A stretch of DNA of 64,000 nt. Source: DATCRE01 sp964235605 (GTDB lineage Bacteria > Bacteroidota > Bacteroidia > Cytophagales > Cyclobacteriaceae). This document shows, in pieces, positions 9,448-16,583 of the stretch. The number at the start of each line of letters is the position of its first letter. Positions within the stretch are counted from its first letter, which is position 1. The translations under genes and the position numbers were made by a program. The notes under the pieces are model-generated. The model was given only the letters and a program-made list of their open reading frames with translations. It made no database searches and was not told the origin of the DNA. Location of the stretch: assembly GCA_964235605.1 (NCBI GenBank), contig CAXSCR010000002.1, positions 1 through 64,000 of the forward strand. The letters run 5' to 3'.

Positions 9448-9469
9448 AATCAATTCCACCAAGTTGATT
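9448..9469 (+). other. Leader hairpin with TTCCACCAA loop, copy 1
   Basis: Perfect 6-bp stem AATCAA/TTGATT enclosing TTCCACCAAG, just 5' of the riboswitch. The other operon leader has a hairpin with an unrelated stem but the same TTCCACCAA in its loop (39331-39339, minus). A further TTCCACCAA occurs inside the riboswitch at 9518-9526. Confidence 0.45.
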
Positions 9470-9470
9470 A

Positions 9471-9565
9471 TATAGAAGAAGGGGAGAGATCAGGCTCTTT
9501 GAACCTCTAGCAACCTGTTCCACCAACAAGTGCTACATCCTGCCAAAAAATATTTTGGAACTATA
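9471..9565 (+). promoter_or_regulatory. SAM-I (S-box) riboswitch
   Basis: The conserved S-box core is readable in order: AGAAGGGGAGAGATCAGGC, CTCTTTGAACCTCTAGCAACC, then AAGTGCTACATCCTGCC. P1 can form between TATAG at 9471-9475 and CTATA at 9561-9565. The 3' arm of P1 can pair instead with TATAG at 9570-9574, giving a small alternative hairpin, so ligand binding could change access to the ATG at 9579. S-box RNAs normally control methionine and sulfur genes. Here the next genes are a Cys-rich leader ORF and a sulfatase-maturation/sulfatase operon. A covariance-model search against Rfam RF00162 would settle it. Confidence 0.82.
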
Positions 9566-9578
9566 AAAGTATAGTAAG

Positions 9579-9662
9579 ATGAGTAGTATTAATTTTTTAA
9601 GTCAAGTTTCTCAACGCGAAAAATGCATATTCAAATCGTGCCTCACGTATTGTTGTTGCTAA
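9579..9662 (+). CDS. Cys-rich leader peptide (27 aa, ends Tyr-Cys-Cys-Cys)
   Basis: Short ORF of 27 codons and TAA, beginning MSSINFLSQ and ending CLTYCCC. Five of the last twelve residues are Cys; the final three codons before the stop are TGT TGT TGC. Its start lies 14 bases after the SAM riboswitch, in the 5' leader of the FGE/SusCD/sulfatase operon. The equivalent leader of the minus-strand sulfatase operon carries an unrelated short ORF that also ends in Cys-Cys-Cys-stop. This position and codon pattern fit a translation-sensing (attenuation) leader for cysteine, though a stand-alone metal- or thiol-binding peptide is possible. No Shine-Dalgarno is obvious, as usual in Bacteroidota. Confidence 0.7.
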   Translation: MSSINFLSQVSQREKCIFKSCLTYCCC

Positions 9663-9675
9663 CGAATCCACATTC

Positions 9676-9796
9676 AAAGCATCTGTATTCCCTTAAGATG
9701 CTCTTTTAAGAAGCTGATTTCAGCGATATATGGCTTTTAGGGTGCACTATTCTTATGGACATATGGTGGTATGTCTTTAAAAATCAAGTGCACTCC
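9676..9796 (+). promoter_or_regulatory. Structured leader RNA between the Cys ORF and FGE gene
   Basis: Starting 13 bases after the leader stop, AAGCATCT pairs with AGATGCT (9677-9702), followed by CTTTT: a weak terminator-like hairpin. Downstream, GTGCACT (9742-9748) pairs with AGTGCAC (9787-9793) around an inner hairpin, GACATA/TATGTC (9758-9775), whose loop TGGTGG is complementary to the CCACCA in the 5' hairpin loop. The structures are visible; which one forms under sulfur limitation is unknown. Confidence 0.45.
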
Positions 9797-9830
9797 TTAG
9801 CCGCCAATCTCAAATTTAATTTTACGATAT

Positions 9831-10706
9831 ATGAAAAGATTAAAAAAATCTTATCGGTTACCGCTTGCCTTATTCTTATTGCTGGGCATCGCATTGACAT
9901 TAATCTCCTACAAGGAAATTAGATCAATGGCATACACAAAAACGCTAGGAATGGTTTACGTTGCCGGCGGCTCATTGTTAGCTGAAGTGCCTAACACCCA
10001 TAACGTAAAGACTTTTTCAATTAAGCCTTTTCTGCTAGATAAAAACGTAGTAACAGTTGGTGATTTTAATGCTTTTGTAAAAGCTACCCGTTACGTGACT
10101 GAAGCAGAAAAATTCGGTAACGCGGGTGTGTTCGATCAAAAGAAAGGCGAATGGATTTTAATTGATGGCGCAAATTATCATCATCCGTATGGGAAGGACA
10201 AGCCAGCTGCAGAATTGGATCATCCTGCAACACAAGTTTCATGGAATGATGCACAAGCCTACGCGAAGTGGAAAGGTAAAAGATTACCTACGCAGTGGGA
10301 GTGGGAATTTGCTGCAAAAAAAAGCGATAACAACAGCACGCGTTATTCATGGGGAACTGATCTAATTGAAAAGGGTAAATATAAAGCCAACACTTGGCAA
10401 GGCAGTTTTCCTTATAACAATACAATAGAAGATGGCTATGAAGGTACGTCGCCAGCAGGTGCATTTGGTGCCAACCAATTGGGATTTACAGATATGGGTG
10501 GTAATGTATGGCAGTGGTGCAGTGACACTATAGCACCAACGCAAGAAGAAGCAGCGCAAGACGCTGCAAACAGACGCGTACTTAGGGGAGGATCATTTTT
10601 GTGCGACCCCTTGGTATGTCATGGATTTACTGTTGATGGCCGCTCATCATGTACGCCAGAGACTGCACTAGTCCATCTTGGGTTTAGATGTGCAAAAGAT
10701 ATTTAA
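9831..10706 (+). CDS. Formylglycine-generating enzyme (sulfatase-modifying factor)
   Basis: Converts the Cys of the C-x-P-x-R motif in sulfatases to formylglycine, using oxygen. The 291-residue protein has an N-terminal membrane anchor or signal (residues 10-27) and then an FGE-sulfatase domain: GMVYVAGGS, HPATQVSWNDAQAYAKW, RLPTQWEWEFAA, GFTDMGGNVWQWC and RVLRGGSFLC. The two catalytic cysteines of true FGEs are present as Cys258 and Cys263 (SFLCDPLVC), which separates it from the many inactive SUMF1-like proteins. First structural gene of an operon containing two Cys-type sulfatases. The anchor suggests maturation on the periplasmic side. Confidence 0.9.
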   Translation: MKRLKKSYRLPLALFLLLGIALTLISYKEIRSMAYTKTLGMVYVAGGSLLAEVPNTHNVKTFSIKPFLLDKNVVTVGDFNAFVKATRYVTEAEKFGNAGVFDQKKGEWILIDGANYHHPYGKDKPAAELDHPATQVSWNDAQAYAKWKGKRLPTQWEWEFAAKKSDNNSTRYSWGTDLIEKGKYKANTWQGSFPYNNTIEDGYEGTSPAGAFGANQLGFTDMGGNVWQWCSDTIAPTQEEAAQDAANRRVLRGGSFLCDPLVCHGFTVDGRSSCTPETALVHLGFRCAKDI

Positions 10707-10741
10707 GTGGAAGAATTACAAAACACAAACGCATATCAATC

Positions 10742-11680
10742 ATGAAAACAATAATAAAGTCAATATACATATCAGCTGTTTTATTCACACATTCTATTCT
10801 GGGATTTTCACAAGATGTAACGAATAACAAAGTCATTATAACAGGTGCTCGTTTTAGCTATCCCATAGTTGAGAAATGGATTGCAGCGTACAAAAATGAA
10901 AATCCAAATTCGAATCTTGTTATTGAAGCAAGAACAACTTTAGACCCTGCTCAATATGATTTGCTGATAGAAGCCTATGAGCCTGACGCAAGTGTAAAAG
11001 AAACGCGTGAGTATTTGTATGTAGCAAGATATGTCTTGTTACCTGTCGCCAACGCATCTTCAAATTTTGCAAAGGCTTTCGCAGAAAAGGGTTTAAACAA
11101 AGAATGGATTAATCAGATATATTTCAGCGACGTCTACGCCAATAAGAAAGATGCAAAGAAAATAGATTTTGAATACACCGTGTACACTCGTTTACAAAAA
11201 GCTGGTGCGCCTATAACTTTTGCAAAATATTTTGGATTTGAACAAGCGAACATAAAAGGTAAGGCCATATCTGGTGCGGATGAGCATTTGATCAAAGCGT
11301 TATTAAAAGATACTACAGGTGTCTCGTATAGTGTGCCGGGTCTTCTCTATAATCTTTATACACGTAAGCAAGTAGATGGGTTAACAATCATACCTGTAGA
11401 CACGGATGGCAATGGCCGTGTGAGCAGCGATGAACGGTTCTATGACAATCTTGATAAACTCGTTTCAAAGTTAGAAGAATCAGAACTTAAAAACATTCCA
11501 ACCGGATATCTCCATCTCTCTATTGCTAGAAACAATAGTAATGCTGAAGCACGCCGCTTCTTGCAATGGTTAGGAGATCACAGCCAAGAAGATTTGACTC
11601 AATTTGGTTTATTGAAACCAGATCCAACAATTTTCCAGAAAGGAAAAGATAAACTTAACAAGCCACTGGCATTTCATTAA
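10742..11680 (+). CDS. PstS-like substrate-binding-fold protein with an EF-hand-like loop
   Basis: Exported protein of 312 residues (signal peptide MKTIIKSIYISAVLFTHS...GFSQ) with the look of a phosphate/sulfate-type binding protein: an N-terminal strand IITGARFSYPIVEKWIAAY, then alternating beta/alpha segments. A Ca-binding-like loop, DTDGNGRVSSDE, lies in the C-terminal half. A paralogue at 22452 has the equivalent DLNENGKVDKDE. ATG 10742 is chosen because it starts the signal peptide; the longer frame overlaps the FGE gene. No ABC permease or ATPase is nearby, so it may hand substrate to SusCD or act as a sensor rather than serve an ABC importer. Function inferred only from context. Confidence 0.65.
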   Translation: MKTIIKSIYISAVLFTHSILGFSQDVTNNKVIITGARFSYPIVEKWIAAYKNENPNSNLVIEARTTLDPAQYDLLIEAYEPDASVKETREYLYVARYVLLPVANASSNFAKAFAEKGLNKEWINQIYFSDVYANKKDAKKIDFEYTVYTRLQKAGAPITFAKYFGFEQANIKGKAISGADEHLIKALLKDTTGVSYSVPGLLYNLYTRKQVDGLTIIPVDTDGNGRVSSDERFYDNLDKLVSKLEESELKNIPTGYLHLSIARNNSNAEARRFLQWLGDHSQEDLTQFGLLKPDPTIFQKGKDKLNKPLAFH

Positions 11681-11724
11681 CAAAAGCCGTGAAATATCCG
11701 ACCTACAAATTCACCATTGGTTTT

Positions 11725-14700
11725 ATGATAAGAAATATAGCTATAGTGTCATTTTTAATTTTATCTGCCGGACAAATATTCGCACAGGATATTTTACAAG
11801 GCGTGGTAAAAGATGAATCGGGTGACACTTTGCCTGGCGCAACGATATTTATTAAGAGTAATGGAAGTTCTACCAGTACAGATGTAAATGGTAAATTTAG
11901 TATTAAATCCGCAAAAGAATTCCCATTTACGGTTACTATTAATCTGGTTGGTTTTAAAACACAAGAGGTAGAGATTTATGAATTATCAGAAGAGAAACTT
12001 GAAGTAACACTGAAACTTGATAACCTGCTAGATGAAGTTGTAGTAGTAGGTTACGGAGAATTAAAACGTAAAGATATTACAGGTTCTATTGCATCCATTC
12101 CTCCAGAATTGAAAACGCAACCTGTGAGTTCACCTGAAAGATTATTGCAAGGTGCTTCGGCAGGTTTACAAGTTACACAAACAAGCGGTCAGCCAGGCGG
12201 TGGTGTTAGTGTACAGATCAGAGGCAGTAACTCAATCACTGCTGCATCTGATCCACTGTATGTAATAGATGGCTTTCCCATCAACAACGACTATGGTATA
12301 ACAGATGCAGGTGTAACGGATGGACCTAAGCTTAATCCACTTTCTTCAATCAGTCCTTCAGACATTGAATCTATTGATGTATTAAAAGATGCGTCTGCAA
12401 CTGCTATTTATGGATCGCGTGGCGCGAATGGGGTAATCATTGTAACAACGAAAAAGGGCCAACGCGATGGATCTTCCATTCACTATGATGGATTTTATGG
12501 TGTTCAGGATGTGATAAGAAAAATTTCGGTATTGAACGCAAGTGAATGGTGGCAATTAAGAAAAGATGCTTTTATAAATACACCTAATGGTAAAGCGGCT
12601 ACATTGCCGGCACCTGGTGCATTTAAATATGATACTACGGGGGTTGGTACAGACTGGCAAGACGCTGCCTTTGTTCAAGGGCCAATTCAAAGTCACAGTC
12701 TTTCTTTTTTGACAGGAACAGAAAAAACTGGGCTAGCAATTTCAGGAAACTATTTTAATCAGGACGGTGTATTGCGCAATACAGGTTTTACAAGATATGC
12801 TGCACGTATAAATGTAGATCATGACTTTAATGATAAATTTAAAATTGCCTCATATATAACCGGTAGCCAAACGAGTGCCAATGTTGCGCCACAAGCCATT
12901 GTGCCCAATTTGTTGCTTACCTCTCCTGCCATACCAGTGTATGATACATTGGGCAATTTTGTAAAAAATTCATCTACAGATTCACCGCTACAAAATCCAA
13001 TTAACTCATTACTTAATCAGGTAAACGAAACACAAACAACACGATTTCTTGCTAATATTTCTGGTGACTATAAAATTACTGAAGGAATTACTTTTAAAGT
13101 TCTATTAGGTACTGACATTGTTTTCAATAAGCAAAATCGATTCTTGCCGAACAGTACCTATGAAGGTAATCCTTCTGGTGGAACAGGTACAGGTGGCATT
13201 GCCACGGTTGGCTCAGTTAACACCAGCAGTTGGTTAAATGAAAATACGCTAAACTATTCCAGCGTATTTGACAAACATAGCATCAATGCTGTAGCTGGTT
13301 TTACAGCACAAGCATCTAAAACGAATGGGTTTTTTGCATCAGCCGGCACCTTTGCTTTCGATGAGTTGACTTATAATGCTTTGCAATTTGGTACAGGATC
13401 AAGAGCACCTGGATCAATATCAACAGCATGGCAATTGGCTTCTTATTTAGGTCGTATCAATTATATTTACAATGAAAAGTATCTGCTAACGATTACTCTG
13501 CGTGCTGATGGTTCTTCAAGATTTGGTCCTAATAACAAATGGGGCTATTTCCAATCAGCTGCGCTTGCATGGAATATAAGTGAAGAGAATTTCTTAAGCG
13601 ACTATAAACAAATCAGCAATTTAAAGCTACGTTTAAGTGCGGGGACCACAGGTAATCAAGGTATAACACCTTACTCTTCAATATCTCAGATTAGTAGCTT
13701 TAGATATAATTTTTCCAATACCAATGTGCAAGGCTACGCACCTATTTCAGTCAACAACCCTGAGCTTGGTTGGGAAAAAACTTTTCAAACCAATCTTGGT
13801 GTCGACTTAGGTTTATATAAAAACAGGGTTAATTTAACTGCTGATTATTACGTAAAACGAACCAGTAATTTGTTATTGGGCGCTTCTGTTCCAGGTACTT
13901 CAGGTTTATCATACTATGACATACTCGTTAATCCGTCACAAAGCTCTACAGTCTATCAGAATATTGGTGAGGTAGAGAATAAAGGATTCGAGGTAGCTTT
14001 AAATACGCAAAATATTATCGGTAGCAAATTTACGTGGAGCACAATTTTTGTTTACTCCAGGAATGTAAATAGGATTATAAGCTTAGGGAATGGCGTTAAT
14101 CAAATCATCCCAAACATCAACCAGCCTTCGGTATTACAAGTTGGCGCACCCGTGGGTTCGTCTTATGTTTATCAGACAGATGGTGTAATACAAGCTGAAG
14201 AGGCAGGAACTACCGCGCTAACGCCTCAGGCTAACAAAACTGCCGGTGGTCAAAAGTATAAAGACATTAGCGGTCCGAATGGAGTACCTGATGGCTTGAT
14301 AACACAAGCTTATGATCGTGTACTAATCAAAAATCAACCCGGCCTTAATCTTGGTCTTACCAACACCCTGAACTACAAAACATCATTCGGAACGCTTGAT
14401 TTAACCGTTTTCCTCCAGGCTAGCATAGGTGGAAAGTTATACAACAACAACAGAGCTATGCTAGAATTAGGAACGGGTTTCTATAATGGCTCGAAAGAAA
14501 TGTTGAACCGATATTCAGCTGCCAAAACCAATACTGATGTAAAAGAGGCGTATCAGGATCCTGCAGTGACAGTCTCTGATCGATTCATAGAAGATGCATC
14601 TTACCTAAGATTAAAGATCGTGTCATTGGGATATACATTTCCGGAGACATGGACATCAAAAATCAAAATCAAGAAATTCAGAATGTACGGTTCGGCGCAG

Positions 14701-14841
14701 AACATTGGTACGTGGACTAACTACACAGGCTATGATCCTGAGGCTAGTTTCTCCGGACAGTCCTTGATTAACAGAGGTATAGATAATGGTGTGTATCCAA
14801 ACTATAAAACAATTTTAGCGGGTATCAATCTTACTTTCTAA
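11725..14841 (+). CDS. SusC/RagA-family TonB-dependent outer-membrane transporter
   Basis: Active importer in the outer membrane, powered by TonB. About 1038 residues: signal peptide ending IFAQD, a carboxypeptidase-regulatory-like domain (LQGVVKDESGDTLPGATIF), the SusC linker DEVVVVGYG, a plug with VQIRGSNSI, PLYVIDGFP and DASATAIYGSRGANGVIIVTT, then a long beta-barrel ending in an aromatic-Phe strand (GINLTF). ATG 11725 starts the signal peptide; a GTG at 11689 is less likely. The substrate is probably a sulfated organic molecule, judged from the sulfatases and FGE in the same operon. The partner SusD follows 28 bp downstream. Confidence 0.95.
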   Translation: MIRNIAIVSFLILSAGQIFAQDILQGVVKDESGDTLPGATIFIKSNGSSTSTDVNGKFSIKSAKEFPFTVTINLVGFKTQEVEIYELSEEKLEVTLKLDNLLDEVVVVGYGELKRKDITGSIASIPPELKTQPVSSPERLLQGASAGLQVTQTSGQPGGGVSVQIRGSNSITAASDPLYVIDGFPINNDYGITDAGVTDGPKLNPLSSISPSDIESIDVLKDASATAIYGSRGANGVIIVTTKKGQRDGSSIHYDGFYGVQDVIRKISVLNASEWWQLRKDAFINTPNGKAATLPAPGAFKYDTTGVGTDWQDAAFVQGPIQSHSLSFLTGTEKTGLAISGNYFNQDGVLRNTGFTRYAARINVDHDFNDKFKIASYITGSQTSANVAPQAIVPNLLLTSPAIPVYDTLGNFVKNSSTDSPLQNPINSLLNQVNETQTTRFLANISGDYKITEGITFKVLLGTDIVFNKQNRFLPNSTYEGNPSGGTGTGGIATVGSVNTSSWLNENTLNYSSVFDKHSINAVAGFTAQASKTNGFFASAGTFAFDELTYNALQFGTGSRAPGSISTAWQLASYLGRINYIYNEKYLLTITLRADGSSRFGPNNKWGYFQSAALAWNISEENFLSDYKQISNLKLRLSAGTTGNQGITPYSSISQISSFRYNFSNTNVQGYAPISVNNPELGWEKTFQTNLGVDLGLYKNRVNLTADYYVKRTSNLLLGASVPGTSGLSYYDILVNPSQSSTVYQNIGEVENKGFEVALNTQNIIGSKFTWSTIFVYSRNVNRIISLGNGVNQIIPNINQPSVLQVGAPVGSSYVYQTDGVIQAEEAGTTALTPQANKTAGGQKYKDISGPNGVPDGLITQAYDRVLIKNQPGLNLGLTNTLNYKTSFGTLDLTVFLQASIGGKLYNNNRAMLELGTGFYNGSKEMLNRYSAAKTNTDVKEAYQDPAVTVSDRFIEDASYLRLKIVSLGYTFPETWTSKIKIKKFRMYGSAQNIGTWTNYTGYDPEASFSGQSLINRGIDNGVYPNYKTILAGINLTF

Positions 14842-14869
14842 AACACGGTGATCAAATAAATAAATTACA

Positions 14870-16492
14870 ATGAAGACTTATACAAAATCTATATTATATA
14901 ACTTAGTTGTCGCCCTTTCAACAGCGATGACTTCATGCGAGGACTTTCTAACCGAGAAACCGGAATCATTTATAAAGACAGATGATTTTTATAATACGGA
15001 AGCTGATGCGTTGTATGCTGTGAGTTCAGTTTACTACTTATTAAACTCTGGCGGTAACGGTTTTCAAACACCTTACAATACGCTTTTCAACACAGGGTTG
15101 AATTTTATGGCTGATGATGAATTTCCCGGACCTGGGGCTACACAAGCTGATGTTCGTTCAATGGCGAACAACCTACATACTTCAACCAACCTTCGTGTAT
15201 ATGAATTATGGCAACAACATTATGCTGCAGTTCGCAAAGCGAATCTGGCAATTGATAAGATTCCCGGTATTGCTTTTGCAAATGCTGCGATGCAAAGTCG
15301 TTTGATTGGAGAAGCAAAATTTTTGAGGGCTTTATATTATTTTAATCTCGTACGTCTATATGGTGACGTGCCGCTAATTACAAAGCCACAATATTTTGTC
15401 AATGCAGTAGACTATGCTGTTGAACGCACGCCATTAGTTCAGGTATACGCACAAATTGAGCAAGATCTTAAAGAAGCAGCGGCTGTTCTACCAGACGCTT
15501 ACACCACACCCAATGTAGGTCGTGCAACAAAAGGAGCGGCTAAAGCTTTGTTGGCGAAAGTATATTTAACGAAAGCGTCCCTTCCACTTAACTTAATTGA
15601 ATATTATGACGAGGCGGTTGCTATTGCTGAGGAAGCACTATCGCCAGCAGAAGGTGGTACCGGCACTTTTGGCTATGCACTACAAACAGATTTCGCAAAA
15701 GTATTCTTACCCGCTTTCAAAAATAACAGTGAGCATATCTTTAGCGCCCAATTTAAATCAAGTTCCACGTCAAACGGTGCGTTAACTCAAGGTAATAACC
15801 AAAATCCAAGATCCATTAGGACCCAGGTACCAGGACTCGCGGGTTCATACGCCGATCAGGTTTGGTTCTATACAGTAGATGATCCTTCGAAGCCAGGTGG
15901 AAAAGATAAGTTCTTCAGTGTATTTAAACTTTATACATCAAAGGATAAGCGCCGTGATGTAACCTTTGTTACTAATTTCAAAAGCCCAACCAATTCAAAA
16001 AAGTATGGGGCATTAAATGATCCTACTGTCAGTGGCAGCAAGCTAGATTCAATTCCATATTTTAATAAAGCATGGGATCCGGCGTCTACTGCGGTCACGA
16101 GCGAATCAGCAGCGAACGTATCCATTATTAGGTATGCCGAATTACTGCTGATTCATGCAGAAGCAGAAAATGAATTGAATGGTCCAACTGCAAAAGCGTA
16201 TGCCTCCTTAAACAAAGTTAGAAAGAGAGCAGGCCTTGATGACTTAGCAGCGGGACTTAACAAAGATCAATTTCGCGATTCATTATACCTTGATCGCAGG
16301 CTTGAACTCATATTTGAGTACCATCGCTGGTTTGATTTAGTCCGCGAAAAAAATGCTACAGGTAATTCAATTTTTGTAAAATCTTTACATAATGCAGGTA
16401 AAACAAATGCATCAGAAAAGCACAGGTTACATCCAATTCCACAGCAAGAGATTGAATTGAATAAATTATTAACCCAAAATGCAGGATACTAA
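14870..16492 (+). CDS. SusD/RagB-family outer-membrane lipoprotein
   Basis: Surface ligand-binding lid for the adjacent SusC. The 540-residue protein has a lipoprotein signal (ALSTAMTSC), then EDFLTEKPESFIKTDDFY, the usual SusD start. TPR-like helices include LIGEAKFLRALYYFNLVRLY, and RYAELLLIHAEAENE and DRRLELIFEYHRWFDLVR mark the conserved C-terminal part. It sits directly after susC, as is normal, with a repeat-bearing 90-bp gap before the sulfatase. Ligand unknown; sulfated compounds are inferred. Confidence 0.95.
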   Translation: MKTYTKSILYNLVVALSTAMTSCEDFLTEKPESFIKTDDFYNTEADALYAVSSVYYLLNSGGNGFQTPYNTLFNTGLNFMADDEFPGPGATQADVRSMANNLHTSTNLRVYELWQQHYAAVRKANLAIDKIPGIAFANAAMQSRLIGEAKFLRALYYFNLVRLYGDVPLITKPQYFVNAVDYAVERTPLVQVYAQIEQDLKEAAAVLPDAYTTPNVGRATKGAAKALLAKVYLTKASLPLNLIEYYDEAVAIAEEALSPAEGGTGTFGYALQTDFAKVFLPAFKNNSEHIFSAQFKSSSTSNGALTQGNNQNPRSIRTQVPGLAGSYADQVWFYTVDDPSKPGGKDKFFSVFKLYTSKDKRRDVTFVTNFKSPTNSKKYGALNDPTVSGSKLDSIPYFNKAWDPASTAVTSESAANVSIIRYAELLLIHAEAENELNGPTAKAYASLNKVRKRAGLDDLAAGLNKDQFRDSLYLDRRLELIFEYHRWFDLVREKNATGNSIFVKSLHNAGKTNASEKHRLHPIPQQEIELNKLLTQNAGY

Positions 16493-16513
16493 TTAGGAAT
16501 TGGGCTTGGTTTA

Positions 16514-16552
16514 AAACAAGCTAGCAGCTCGTAGCTAGAAGCCAGCAACTCT
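16514..16552. repeat. AGCT-type intergenic repeat
   Basis: AAGCTAGCAGCTCGTAGC and following GCTAGAAGCCAGCAACTC fill the gap between susD and the sulfatase. Same word family as at 95-126, 224-258, 49346-49380 and 50182-50217. A small GCTTG/CAAGC hairpin overlaps the 5' end. Confidence 0.6.
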
Positions 16553-16583
16553 TCAAATTGACATTATTAAAACATTATACATT

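Noticed and set aside
9338..9529. 63-codon minus-strand ORF
   Set aside because: It overlaps the SAM riboswitch and promoter motif on the other strand and has no domain.
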